From assembly GCF_018139485.1 (NCBI RefSeq), contig NZ_JAGSNF010000006.1:1-64000 (forward strand): 64,000 nucleotides of DNA, read 5' to 3'. The translations under genes and the position numbers were made by a program. This document shows, piece by piece, positions 16,961-25,059 of the stretch (position 1 is its first letter; each line of letters starts with the position of its first letter). Source of the DNA: Phycicoccus avicenniae (GTDB taxonomy: Bacteria > Actinomycetota > Actinomycetes > Actinomycetales > Dermatophilaceae). The notes below the pieces were generated by a model. It was given only the letters and a program-made list of their open reading frames with translations. It ran no database searches and was not told where the DNA came from.

Positions 16961-18178
16961 TCAGCGGCGCCGCTTGACGAGCTCGACGGCTCCGGGGACG
17001 CTCCCCCCGCCGGCCACCGGGCGGTAGCCGGCGCGCCGGTAGAACCGCTGGTTGTCCGCACTGACCCGGCCGGTCGTCAGCCACAGCGTGCCGACCCCGG
17101 CCGGGGCGGCCGACTCGGCGAGCGCGAGCAGACCGCGGCCGAGGCCTCGGCCCCGGAGGTCCGGGGCCACCATGAGCCGGCCGCTCTCCCAGACGGCGTC
17201 GTCGCCGGGGCGCACCCGCCCGCGGACCGACCCGACGAGCCGGCCGGGGGTCGAGCCGTCGGTCGGGACCCGGACGACCCACGTCGTCCACTCCCCCAGC
17301 CCGGCGGCGACCTCCTCGAGCGACTCGTCGAGCGGCGGCACCCGCCAGTCCCCCGACACCCGCCCCTCGGGCATCCAGCACGCCCGCTGGAGGACGAGGA
17401 GCTCGGCGGCGTCCGCGGGGACGGCGACCCGGACCTCGAGGTCGTCGAGGCCGGTGACCGCCGCGGACGCGGGAGCGAGGTCGGGACGGCGCGCGGCGGT
17501 CCGGGCGACCCGCTCCTCGTGCCGCCACCGGGCGACCGCCGCGTGGTCGCCGGAGAGCAGCACCGGCGGGACGTCGCGGACCGTGCCGGCGTCGTCCCAG
17601 GACGCCGGCCGCGTGTAGACGGGGTACTCGAGGAGGCCGCCCTCGTGCGACTCCTCGACGAGGGACTCGGTGTTGCCGACGACCCCGGGCAGCAGCCGGG
17701 CGACGGCCTCGACGACCGCGAGGACGGCCACCTCCCCGCCGTTGAGGACGTAGTCACCGAGCGACACGACGGTGACCGGCATCCGCTCGGCCGCGTGCTC
17801 GTACACCCGCTCGTCGATGCCCTCGTACCGGCCGCACGCGAAAGCGAGCCAGGGCTCCGCCGCGAGCCGGTGCGCCATCGCCTGGTCGAACGGGACCCCG
17901 CCCGGGCCGGGCACGAGGAGGTGCGGCCGAGCCGCCTCGTCGGTGGCGCCCTCGGCGACGACGTGGTCGAGCGCGGCGGCCCACGGCTCGGGCTTCATCA
18001 CCATGCCGGCGCCCCCGCCGAACGGGCTGTCGTCGACGGTGCGGTGCCGGTCGTGGGTGAAGGTGCGCAGGTCGTGGACGTGGAGGTCGAGCAGGCCGTC
18101 ACGGCGGGCCTTGCCGATGAGGGACAGGTCGAGCGGCGTGAGGTACTCGGGGAAGATCGAGACGACGTCGAGGCGCAC
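16961..18178 (-). CDS. trmD: TrmD tRNA (guanine-37-N1)-methyltransferase fused to a GNAT acetyltransferase
   Basis: 405 residues from GTG 18178. Residues 1-235 are Trm[39 protein letters not shown] (116-126) and the SAM-binding knot [11 protein letters not shown] (139-149). TrmD methylates N1 of G37 with S-adenosylmethionine and prevents frameshifting. Residues of about 247-405 form a GNAT domain: [20 protein letters not shown] opens it, the acetyl-CoA motif [20 protein letters not shown] is at 335-354, and [13 protein letters not shown] closes it. Ordinary TrmD is about 230-270 residues, so the second domain is an addition. The frame is unbroken, so this is a fusion and not two overlapping genes. 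Acetylation target unknown. Confidence 0.93.
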   Translation of the reverse strand: MRLDVVSIFPEYLTPLDLSLIGKARRDGLLDLHVHDLRTFTHDRHRTVDDSPFGGGAGMVMKPEPWAAALDHVVAEGATDEAARPHLLVPGPGGVPFDQAMAHRLAAEPWLAFACGRYEGIDERVYEHAAERMPVTVVSLGDYVLNGGEVAVLAVVEAVARLLPGVVGNTESLVEESHEGGLLEYPVYTRPASWDDAGTVRDVPPVLLSGDHAAVARWRHEERVARTAARRPDLAPASAAVTGLDDLEVRVAVPADAAELLVLQRACWMPEGRVSGDWRVPPLDESLEEVAAGLGEWTTWVVRVPTDGSTPGRLVGSVRGRVRPGDDAVWESGRLMVAPDLRGRGLGRGLLALAESAAPAGVGTLWLTTGRVSADNQRFYRRAGYRPVAGGGSVPGAVELVKRRR

Positions 18179-18184
18179 GGGCGG

Positions 18185-18724
18185 TCAGTCCTCGAGGTCG
18201 AAGAGCCCGGGCGGGGCGTCGAGGACGAGCCGTCCGGCGTCGACGTCCACCTCCGGGACGAACGCGGCGACGAAGGGCACACGCCCCTCGCGGCCGTCGG
18301 CGAGCCGGACGAGCAGCCGGTCCTGGGCGGCGCCGATCTCGAGACCGACGACCTCGCCGACGACCGCGCCGGCGGGGTCGTGGACGGCGAGCCCGACGAG
18401 CGAGCCTTCGGGGAAGACGTCCTCGTCCTCGGTGTCCGCGACCTCGGGCGCGGCCTCGTCGAGGACGAGCCGCGTCCCGCGCAGCCCCTCGGCGCCGGTG
18501 CGGTCCGGGACCTCCTCGAAGGCGACGAGCCAGATGCCGTTGTGCACCCGGGTCGAGCGGACGGTCAGCTCACGCGGCACGCCGGACCCCGACGCCGCCT
18601 CGGTGGCGAGGACGGCCCCGTCGGCGAGCCGCAGCTCCGGCTCGTCGGTGTGCAGGCGCACGGTGACCTCGCCGCGCAGGCCGTGCGGCTTGCCGATCCT
18701 CGCGACGACGGTGGGCTCGCTCAC
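18185..18724 (-). CDS. rimM: Ribosome maturation factor RimM
   Basis: 179 residues from GTG 18724 with GGAG 6 bases upstream. The N-terminal domain opens VVARIGKPHGLRGEVTVRLH, a RimM signature. The C-terminal PRC-barrel domain covers about 100-179 (VPFVAAFVPEVDVDAGRLV). RimM helps assemble the 30S head by binding uS19. It lies between khpA and trmD as in most actinobacteria, with 6 bases to trmD. Confidence 0.96.
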   Translation of the reverse strand: MSEPTVVARIGKPHGLRGEVTVRLHTDEPELRLADGAVLATEAASGSGVPRELTVRSTRVHNGIWLVAFEEVPDRTGAEGLRGTRLVLDEAAPEVADTEDEDVFPEGSLVGLAVHDPAGAVVGEVVGLEIGAAQDRLLVRLADGREGRVPFVAAFVPEVDVDAGRLVLDAPPGLFDLED

Positions 18725-18761
18725 GACGGGCTCCTCGGGGGGACGGTGGGACGACGACGAC

Positions 18762-18796
18762 GGGGCGCCCTCGGAGTCTCCTGCCGAGGGCGCCCC
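18762..18796 (-). terminator. 13-bp hairpin between khpA and rimM
   Basis: Perfect stem: arms 18762-18774 and 18784-18796 with a 9-base loop. It is inside the rpsP-khpA-rimM-trmD transcription unit, so it may be a partial terminator or an RNA-processing site that lowers rimM-trmD relative to rpsP. Confidence 0.6.
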
Positions 18797-18813
18797 GCCG
18801 GGGTGGACGCGGG

Positions 18814-19056
18814 TCAGCGGACCCGGTCGGTGTCGACGATGTCGATCCGGACGGACCGTCCGCCGGCGAGCGCTCCCATGACGGTGCGCAGCGCGCCGGC
18901 GGTCCGCCCGGAGCGGCCGATGACGCGACCGAGGTCGTCGGGGTGCACGCGCACCTCGAGGACCTCACCGCGACGCAGCTCCTTGCGGCGGACGCGGACC
19001 TCGTCCTTGTGGTCGACGATGCCGGTGACGAGGTGCTCGAGAGCCTCCTCGAGCAT
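18814..19056 (-). CDS. khpA: KH-domain RNA-binding protein KhpA
   Basis: 80 residues. A single KH domain with the GxxG loop in GRVIGRSGRTAGALRTVM. KhpA (YlqC, Rv2908c) pairs with KhpB/Jag to bind RNA and affects cell elongation in Gram-positive bacteria. It starts at ATG 19056, 3 bases before the rpsP stop region, and is translated from the rpsP transcript. Confidence 0.93.
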   Translation of the reverse strand: MLEEALEHLVTGIVDHKDEVRVRRKELRRGEVLEVRVHPDDLGRVIGRSGRTAGALRTVMGALAGGRSVRIDIVDTDRVR

Positions 19057-19058
19057 GG

Positions 19059-19556
19059 TCAGGCCTTGTCGGCGTCGGCGTCGGTGGACTCCGCGGCGGC
19101 CGCACCCGAGTCGGTGTCGGCAGCCGGCGCGTCGGCGGCGGGAGTCTCGTCGGCCGCCTCGGCCGTCGGCTCCTCCGCCGTGGGCTCCTCGGCCTTCTTC
19201 GCGGCCTTCTTCCTCGGGGTCGTCGCGGCGGAGTCGTCGGAGGAGGACCCGGCGGCGGCGAGCGCGGCCTCGTAGATCTCCTTCTTCGACTTCTTCGGCT
19301 CGGCGACCTTGAGGGTCCCCTCCTTGTAGAGCCGGAGGAGGGCGGCGACGGCCTCGGTCGGCTGGGCGCCGTTGTCGACCCAGTAGTCCGCGCGCTCCAT
19401 GTCGATGTCGACGAACGACGGCTCCTGGTTCGGGTCGTACTTCCCGATCTCCTCGATCGCCCGGCCGTCCCGCTTGGTGCGGGAGTCCATGACGACGACG
19501 CGGTAGACGGGGGTGCGGATCTTGCCCATCCGCTTCAGTCGGATCTTGACGGCCAC
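19059..19556 (-). CDS. rpsP: 30S ribosomal protein bS16 with long acidic C-terminal tail
   Basis: 165 residues from GTG 19556 with AGGAGA upstream. Residues 1-85 are bS16 ([39 protein letters not shown]). The last 80 residues are a Lys-rich then Ala/Glu/Thr/Asp-rich tail, about double the normal length of 80-90. Such extensions are known in actinobacterial bS16; their role is unclear. First gene of the rpsP-khpA-rimM-trmD cluster. Confidence 0.97.
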   Translation of the reverse strand: MAVKIRLKRMGKIRTPVYRVVVMDSRTKRDGRAIEEIGKYDPNQEPSFVDIDMERADYWVDNGAQPTEAVAALLRLYKEGTLKVAEPKKSKKEIYEAALAAAGSSSDDSAATTPRKKAAKKAEEPTAEEPTAEAADETPAADAPAADTDSGAAAAESTDADADKA

Positions 19557-19691
19557 GTGGGTGGTCTCCTCGTGCATCGTGAGCGCGGCGAGACCGCGCA
19601 CGGTTCGCGCGGGGTGCCGACTGCTCGGTGTAGGCGTCCGGTCCGGCGCCGGGACCATCGCGAGGACGCTCCGGCCGGACGGGTACAGCCG

Positions 19692-19706
19692 CCCAGTGTG
19701 CCAGAG
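19692..19706 (-). promoter_or_regulatory. rpsP promoter element shared with rplS (CTCTGGCACACTGGG)
   Basis: Minus-strand CTCTGGCACACTGGG differs from the rplS element in one base, and GCTG again follows two bases later. TTCGGT lies 18 bases before CACACT. It is 136 bases upstream of GTG 19556. Confidence 0.55.
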
Positions 19707-19761
19707 GGCGGGCGGAGCACCGAATCCGCGGCCGGCGACCGCCCGCTCACGCCCGGGTGGG

Positions 19762-20226
19762 TCAGCGGTTGTCCCAGGCGTCCGGGGACTCGACGAGGCG
19801 TCGGACGTGCTGGGGCAGCCGGCCCAGCCGGACGTCCTCGATGCTCGTGCGGTCGAGCACCTCGCGCAGGCCGGACCGGACCGCGACCCACAGCGCGGGC
19901 AGACCCTCGGCGACCCCGGAGTACGAGGTGTCCTGGGGGCGCAGCCCGCGCACCTCGGCGAGCGGTCCGGACACGGCGCGGAAGACGTCACCGACGGCGA
20001 TGTCGCCGGCGGGACGCGCGAGGACGTAGCCGCCACCGGCCCCGCGCCGGCTCTCGACGAGGCCCGCCGACCGCAGGTCCCCGACGACCGCCTCGAGGAA
20101 CTTGCGCGGCAGGTCCTGCGCCGCGGCGAGGCGCTCGACGCTCACGGGCCCGGTGTCGTCCTGCGACGCCTGGGCCAGGAGCAGCATCGCCCGGACGGCG
20201 TAGTCGGTGCGGGCCGAGATGTCCAC
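19762..20226 (-). CDS. Rrf2 family transcriptional regulator
   Basis: 154 residues from GTG 20226 ([20 protein letters not shown] after start). A winged-helix Rrf2 domain: [20 protein letters not shown] is the recognition region and [18 protein letters not shown] the wing. The three Cys that bind Fe-S in IscR and NsrR are absent; the corresponding stretch is [14 protein letters not shown]. It is therefore closer to CymR-like members that sense a partner or a small molecule. It is divergent from a TSUP permease with a palindrome between, and probably regulates it. Confidence 0.9.
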   Translation of the reverse strand: MDISARTDYAVRAMLLLAQASQDDTGPVSVERLAAAQDLPRKFLEAVVGDLRSAGLVESRRGAGGGYVLARPAGDIAVGDVFRAVSGPLAEVRGLRPQDTSYSGVAEGLPALWVAVRSGLREVLDRTSIEDVRLGRLPQHVRRLVESPDAWDNR

Positions 20227-20289
20227 TCCCCCATCCTCGCAGGACGCCGCCGCGAGCGCGTCTTGCCCTCGCCGATATCCCACCCGTAC

Positions 20290-20310
20290 AGTAGGCATTA
20301 ATTTCCTACT
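20290..20310. promoter_or_regulatory. Palindromic operator between Rrf2 gene and TSUP gene
   Basis: AGTAGG, 9 bases, CCTACT: a dyad centred on the AT-rich core ATTAATT in otherwise GC-rich DNA. It lies 18 bases before the TSUP start and 64 before the Rrf2 start, where repressor binding could affect both promoters. Confidence 0.6.
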
Positions 20311-20327
20311 CATCCAATGGGGTTTTG

Positions 20328-21251
20328 ATGCGCAAGCTCGTCCTGCTCGCCCTCGTGGGCTTCGGCGCCCAGCTCGTCGACGGCTCGCTCGGCATGGCCT
20401 ACGGGGTGACGTCCACGACGCTCCTCCTCGCGATCGGGACCAACCCCGCCGCGGCCTCGGCCACCGTCCACCTCGCCGAGATCGGCACGACCCTCGCCTC
20501 CGGCGCCTCGCACTGGCGCTTCGGCAACGTCGACTGGAAGGTCGTGTGGCGGGTCGGGATCCCGGGGGCCGTCGGCGCCTTCCTCGGCGCGACGTTCCTC
20601 TCCGGGCTGGACACCTCCGTCGCGGCGCCCCTCATGTCGGTCCTCCTCCTCGCGCTCGGGATCTACGTCCTCACCCGGTTCACCGTCGCCGGGGTCCGCC
20701 GCGACCGGCTCGGCCAGCCACTGCGCCGCCGCTTCCTCGCCCCCCTCGGGCTCGTCGCCGGCTTCGTGGACGCCACGGGCGGTGGCGGCTGGGGTCCCGT
20801 CGGCACGCCCGCGATCCTCGCGAGCGGACGGATGGAGCCCCGCCGGGTCATCGGGTCCATCGACACGAGCGAGTTCCTCGTCTCCGTCGCCGCGAGCGCC
20901 GGCTTCCTCCTCGCCCTCGGCTCCGCCGGCATCGACCTCGGCTGGGTCCTCGCGCTCCTCGCGGGCGGCCTGGTCGCAGCGCCGATCGCGGCCTGGCTGG
21001 TGCGCCACGTCCCGCCGCGGGTCCTCGGGTCCGCCGTCGGCGGCATCATCGTCCTCACGAACTCGCGCACCCTCCTGCGCAGCGAGTGGGTCGACGCCGG
21101 GGACGCGACCCGCTGGGCCGTCTACGCCGTCATCTGGCTCGTCTGGGCCGGTGCCGTGGCGTGGTCGGTCCGCGCCCACCGCGCCGAGCGCCTCGTCCTC
21201 GAGCGCGAGGCCGCGCAGGAGCGGGACGCCGACCGCAGCGTCACACGATGA
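20328..21251 (+). CDS. TSUP family (TauE/SafE) anion permease
   Basis: 307 residues from ATG 20328, with GGGG 5 bases upstream (an in-frame TTG precedes it). About eight hydrophobic helices; TSUP-type motifs include GFGAQLVDGSLGMAYGVTST at the start and GFVDATGGGGWGPVGTPAIL in the second half. TSUP permeases move sulfite, thiosulfate, sulfonates or related anions. Pairing with a divergent Rrf2 regulator fits sulfur-responsive control (inference). Its 3' end overlaps the convergent amidohydrolase by 11 bases. Confidence 0.9.
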   Translation: MRKLVLLALVGFGAQLVDGSLGMAYGVTSTTLLLAIGTNPAAASATVHLAEIGTTLASGASHWRFGNVDWKVVWRVGIPGAVGAFLGATFLSGLDTSVAAPLMSVLLLALGIYVLTRFTVAGVRRDRLGQPLRRRFLAPLGLVAGFVDATGGGGWGPVGTPAILASGRMEPRRVIGSIDTSEFLVSVAASAGFLLALGSAGIDLGWVLALLAGGLVAAPIAAWLVRHVPPRVLGSAVGGIIVLTNSRTLLRSEWVDAGDATRWAVYAVIWLVWAGAVAWSVRAHRAERLVLEREAAQERDADRSVTR

Positions 21252-22323
21252 CGCCGCGCAGGACGATCGTCGTCGGGTACTCCAGGACGCCGACGTCGAC
21301 GCGTGGGTCGGCGGAGTAGACGACGAGGTCGGCCTCCGCCCCCTCCTCGAGACCGGGGCGCCCGAGCCACTCGCGCGCCCCCCACGTCGCCGCGCCGATC
21401 GCCTCGACCGGCGAGAACCCGCACCGGGTGAGCCGCTCGACCTCCTCGGCGACGAGACCGTGCGGGAGCGAGCCACCGGCGTCGGTGCCGACGAAGACCG
21501 GGACGCCGGCCTCGCGTGCGGCGGCCACGGTGTCGTAGCGCCGCTCGTGGAGGTCGAGCATGTGCCGGTGATACTGCGGGAACTTCTCCCGGGCCGGCTC
21601 GGCGATCTGCGGGAAGGTGTCGATGTTGACGAGCGTGGGCACGATGGCGACGCCCTGCCGCGCGAACGCCTCGATGCTCTCGGGCACGAGTCCGGTCGCG
21701 TGCTCGATGCAGTCGGTGCCCGCGGCGGCGAAGTCGTGCAGGCTCTGCTCGCCGAAGCAGTGAGCGGTGACCCGGGCCCCCTCGTCGTGGGCCGCGGCGA
21801 CCGCCTCGGTGAGGACGTCGACGGGCCAGCACGGCGCGAGGTCGCCGACCTCGCGGTCGATCCAGTCGCCGACGAGCTTGACCCAGCCGTCGCCCGCCCG
21901 GGCCTCGAGCCGCACGCGCTCGACGAGGTCCTCCGGCTCGACCTCCCACGCGAAGTTGCGGATGTAGCGCTTCGGGCGCGCGATGTGCCGTCCGGCCCGG
22001 ATGATCCGCGGCAGGTCGGCGCGGTCGTCGACCCAGCGGGTGTCGGCGGGCGAGCCGGCGTCCCGGATGAGGAGGGCCCCGGCCTCCCGGTCGGTGAGGG
22101 CCTGCTGCTCGGAGGTCTCGGCGTCCGTCGCCCCCGTCGCGACGAGCCCGACGTGGCAGTGCGCGTCGACGAGGCCGGGCAGGACCCAGCCGGCCACCGG
22201 CGTCACGTCGTGGTCCCCCGCGGGGCGTTCGTAGGTCAGTCGCCCTCCGAGCACCCAGGCCTCGGGCCGCTCCTCCTCGGGGCCGACGAGGACGGGTCCG
22301 GTGAGATGCAGCACCTGTGCCAT
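21241..22323 (-). CDS. Metal-dependent amidohydrolase family protein
   Basis: 360 residues. The amidohydrolase TIM barrel shows metal ligands: LPGLVDAHCHVGL (HxH), a candidate carbamylated Lys in DGWVKLVGDW, His in ARVTAHCFGE and IEHATGL, and Asp in VFVGTDAGGSLPHGL. The C-terminal part returns to the beta-sandwich (EEGAEADLVVYSADPR). It resembles prolidase/imidazolonepropionase-like hydrolases of unknown substrate. Start ATG 22323 lies 6 bases after TAGGGT (leaderless). Confidence 0.88.
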   Translation of the reverse strand: MAQVLHLTGPVLVGPEEERPEAWVLGGRLTYERPAGDHDVTPVAGWVLPGLVDAHCHVGLVATGATDAETSEQQALTDREAGALLIRDAGSPADTRWVDDRADLPRIIRAGRHIARPKRYIRNFAWEVEPEDLVERVRLEARAGDGWVKLVGDWIDREVGDLAPCWPVDVLTEAVAAAHDEGARVTAHCFGEQSLHDFAAAGTDCIEHATGLVPESIEAFARQGVAIVPTLVNIDTFPQIAEPAREKFPQYHRHMLDLHERRYDTVAAAREAGVPVFVGTDAGGSLPHGLVAEEVERLTRCGFSPVEAIGAATWGAREWLGRPGLEEGAEADLVVYSADPRVDVGVLEYPTTIVLRGVIV

Positions 22324-22329
22324 GCGCCG

Positions 22330-22335
22330 ACCCTA
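22330..22335 (-). promoter_or_regulatory. Leaderless -10 (TAGGGT) of the amidohydrolase gene
   Basis: Minus-strand TAGGGT ends 6 bases before ATG 22323. Confidence 0.55.
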
Positions 22336-22374
22336 CCGACGTCGCGGCGCGGTCGACCGGCTCCGGCAGGCGAC

Positions 22375-22457
22375 GGCACCGACAGGCAGAAGGACGCACG
22401 GCTGTCCGCGCCCGTGCGGTGGCCGGGCCGCGGCGACGGTCTCTGCCTGTCCGTGCC
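22375..22457. repeat. Long inverted repeat in the amidohydrolase-SDR divergent region
   Basis: Arms 22375-22390 and 22442-22457 are inverted copies with 15 of 16 bases matching; 51 bases separate them. It lies between two divergent genes, so it is not a simple terminator; a cruciform, operator pair or small-element relic are options. Confidence 0.7.
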
Positions 22458-22529
22458 GTAGCAGGGGACGACCCGTCCCCGGACGAACGCGGCCTTCATC
22501 CGGGACGGCGACCGCCGCACGGTGGAGCC

Positions 22530-23327
22530 ATGGCAGAGAACACGAGAACCCACCGCACCGACACCACCCACCAGAAGATCGCTCTCGTCACCGGCGGCAA
22601 CCGCGGCCTCGGCCGCGAGGAGGCCCTCGCCCTCGCCGCCGACGGGCTCGACGTCGTCATCACCTACCGCGGCCACGCGGAGGAGGCCGCCGCGGTCGTC
22701 GCCGAGGTCGAGGCGCTCGGCCGCCGCGGCGCCGCCCTGCGGCTCGACACCTCCGACCACGCGTCGGTCCCCGCGTTCGTCGGGACCCTCCTCGACACCC
22801 TGCGCGAGACGTGGGGCCGCGAGGATCTCGACGTCCTCGTCAACAACGCGGGCCACTCCGGGGACACCGTCCTCGGCGAGATCACCGCCGAGCACGTCAC
22901 CGGACTGCTCGACGTCCACGTCACCGGTGTCGTCCTGCTCACCGACGCCCTCGTCCCCCACCTCGTCGACGGCGGCCGCGTCGTCAACACCTCGAGCGGG
23001 CTCGCCCGGTTCAGCAGCATGTTCCAGTACGCCGTCTACGCCTCCGCCAAGGGCGCCGTCGAGGTGTGGACCCGCTACCTCGCCGCGGCCCTCGGACCGC
23101 GCGGGATCACCGTCAACGCCGTCGCCCCGGGGGCGACCGCGACCGACTTCGCGGGCGGCGGGCTGCGCGACGACGAGCAGATGCGCGCCGGGCTCGCCCA
23201 GGTCATCGCGATGGGGCACGTCGGCCGCCCGGAGGACATCGGGTCGGCCGTCGCGGCGGTCGTCTCGGACCGGATGCGGTGGGTCACCGGCCAGCGCATC
23301 GAGGCCTCCGGCGGGATGCTCCTCTGA
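22530..23327 (+). CDS. Short-chain dehydrogenase/reductase
   Basis: 265 residues from ATG 22530 with GGTGGAG just upstream. Classical SDR: cofactor motif TGGNRGLG (21-28), NNAG in VLVNNAGHSGD, catalytic Ser in VVNTSSGLARF and Tyr-x-x-x-Lys in YAVYASAKGAVE. TYRG after the second strand suggests NADPH preference (inference). Substrate unknown. The XRE regulator 31 bases downstream is a frequent partner of such reductases and probably controls this operon. Confidence 0.9.
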   Translation: MAENTRTHRTDTTHQKIALVTGGNRGLGREEALALAADGLDVVITYRGHAEEAAAVVAEVEALGRRGAALRLDTSDHASVPAFVGTLLDTLRETWGREDLDVLVNNAGHSGDTVLGEITAEHVTGLLDVHVTGVVLLTDALVPHLVDGGRVVNTSSGLARFSSMFQYAVYASAKGAVEVWTRYLAAALGPRGITVNAVAPGATATDFAGGGLRDDEQMRAGLAQVIAMGHVGRPEDIGSAVAAVVSDRMRWVTGQRIEASGGMLL

Positions 23328-23358
23328 GCGCCGGCCCGCGACACGGGAGAATGCGACG

Positions 23359-24210
23359 ATGACCGGCTCCCGCGGCGACCGCGCCCAGCTCGCCGACTTC
23401 CTCCGCACCCGGCGCGAGGCGCTGCAGCCCGAGGACGTCGGGCTGCCCCGCGGCCCGCGCCGCCGCACCGGCGGGCTGCGGCGCGAGGAGGTGGCCGCGC
23501 TGTCCGGGATGTCCGCCGACTACGTCGGACGGATCGAGCAGCAGCGCGGCCCGCACCCGAGCGAGCCGATGCTCGCCGCCCTGGCCCGGGGGCTGCGGAT
23601 GAGCCTCGACGAGCGCGACCACCTCTTCCGGCTCGGCGGCTTCGTGCCGCCGGGCCGGGCGGGGCGCCACCCGCACGTCGACGCCGGCCTCATGCGCATC
23701 CTCGACCGGCTCCAGGACACCCCGGCGATGGTGCTCGGCCCGGCCGGTGAGTGCCTCGCCGTGACCCCGCCCGCGGCCGCCGTCTTCGGCGACCGCTCGC
23801 GCGAGGAGGGACCGGCCCGCAGCGCCGTCCACCGGTGGTTCACCGACCCCGCCTCCCGCGAGGTCTACCCCGCGGAGGACCGCGAGCAGCGCGGCGCCGA
23901 GATGGTCGCCGACCTGCGGGCCGCCCTCGCCCGGCACGGGGAGGGCTCCTCCGCCGGCGAGGTCGTCGCCGCCCTCACCCGTGACAGCGCCGAGTTCCGG
24001 CAGGTGTGGGCCCGGCACGACGTCCGGCACAAGCACTCCCAGCGGAAGCGGCTCGTCCACGACGTCGACGTCCTCGAGGTGTACTGCACGACGCTCTTCG
24101 ACGCCGACCAGACGCAGTCGCTACTCGTCTTCACGGCCGCGACCGCGGAGACGTCCGAGCGGCTGCGCCTGCTCGCGGTGCTCGGCCCGGCGCCCGTCGA
24201 CGGCGCCTGA
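23359..24210 (+). CDS. XRE family regulator with MmyB-like ligand-binding domain
   Basis: 283 residues from ATG 23359, GGGAGA upstream. N-terminal HTH: RTRREALQPEDVGLP, then TGGLRREEVAALSGMSADYV and the recognition helix DYVGRIEQQRG. From about residue 105 the MmyB-like ligand-binding domain (RILDRLQDTPAMVLGPAGECLA, ending LVHDVDVLEVYCTTLFDADQ) follows. Family members often sense fatty-acid-like or redox ligands and sit beside a short-chain dehydrogenase, as here. Confidence 0.92.
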   Translation: MTGSRGDRAQLADFLRTRREALQPEDVGLPRGPRRRTGGLRREEVAALSGMSADYVGRIEQQRGPHPSEPMLAALARGLRMSLDERDHLFRLGGFVPPGRAGRHPHVDAGLMRILDRLQDTPAMVLGPAGECLAVTPPAAAVFGDRSREEGPARSAVHRWFTDPASREVYPAEDREQRGAEMVADLRAALARHGEGSSAGEVVAALTRDSAEFRQVWARHDVRHKHSQRKRLVHDVDVLEVYCTTLFDADQTQSLLVFTAATAETSERLRLLAVLGPAPVDGA

Positions 24211-24228
24211 GCCGGCCGGGCCCCGGGC

Positions 24229-25059
24229 TCAGGCGTCGTCCGGCAGCGCGGCGAGGACCCGGCGCAGGGTCGCGACGGTGACCTCGGGGGCGCTCGTGTG
24301 CACCCAGTGGCTCGCCCCGTTCGCCGTGACGAGCCGGGTCCGCGGGAAGAGGTCCCGCATCACCGGGACGTCGTCGTCGGTGACGTAGCCGGAGTCCCCA
24401 CCCGCGAGCCACACGACCGGCCCCTCGTAGGTGCGGTCGGCGAGTGCCGGGAAGGCCGCGATGCGCGAGCCGCTCCCCCGGGCGGCGTCCCGCGCGATGA
24501 GCTCGACGTTGGCCTGCCACGACCAGTCCGTCCCCGCGCGGCGGAGGTTCTGCAGGAGGAACGCCTTGACGCCGGTGTCCGGCTCGTCGAACCGGCTCTC
24601 GGCGTCGGCTCGGGTCGTGAGCTCCGCGAGCGGGAGACCGCGCATCTCCTCGATGTACCCCTCGAACCGGTCGAGGCTGCCGTAGCCCTTCGGGGCGATG
24701 TCGACGACGACGAGGCTCGCGACGAGGTCGGGGTGGGTGAGGGCGAGGACCATCGAGACCTTGCCGCCGAGGCTGTGACCGACGACGACCCACCGCTCCC
24801 CCGGCGCGTGCGCTTCGAGGGTCGCCGCGACGGCGTCGGCGTACCCCTCGTAGGAGAACTCCTCCGACCACGGCGAGCGGCCGTGGTCGGGCAGGTCGAC
24901 GAGCAGGCACCGCGCGCCGGACCCGTCCGGACCGGCGAGCGCCTTCGCGACCTGGTTCCAGTTCCGGCCCTGACCGAAGAGACCGTGGAGGAACGCGACG
25001 CGGGGACCGCCCGTCCCGACCTCGAGGGTCGCGAGCGGCCCCGGGGTCCCGTTCGTCAC
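24229..25059 (-). CDS. Alpha/beta hydrolase (YbfF-like esterase)
   Basis: 276 residues from GTG 25059, overlapping the ffh stop as GTGA. The fold shows oxyanion-hole LHGLFGQGRNW, the strand LLVDLPDHGRSPW, nucleophile Ser96 in VVGHSLGGK, Asp near VVWLAGGDSGYV and the catalytic His in GASHWVH. It resembles YbfF and abhydrolase-11-like esterases that cleave acyl esters or thioesters. Substrate unknown. Co-transcription with ffh is likely from the overlap, with no evident functional tie. Confidence 0.88.
   Translation of the reverse strand: MTNGTPGPLATLEVGTGGPRVAFLHGLFGQGRNWNQVAKALAGPDGSGARCLLVDLPDHGRSPWSEEFSYEGYADAVAATLEAHAPGERWVVVGHSLGGKVSMVLALTHPDLVASLVVVDIAPKGYGSLDRFEGYIEEMRGLPLAELTTRADAESRFDEPDTGVKAFLLQNLRRAGTDWSWQANVELIARDAARGSGSRIAAFPALADRTYEGPVVWLAGGDSGYVTDDDVPVMRDLFPRTRLVTANGASHWVHTSAPEVTVATLRRVLAALPDDA

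Noticed and set aside
16961-18178. Frameshift or sequencing error joining trmD with a separate acetyltransferase gene
   Set aside because: The frame is continuous with no duplicated start, ribosome-binding site or overlap at the junction near residue 240.
20325-20330. TTG 20325 as start of the TSUP gene
   Set aside because: ATG 20328 is directly next to it and better spaced from GGGG.
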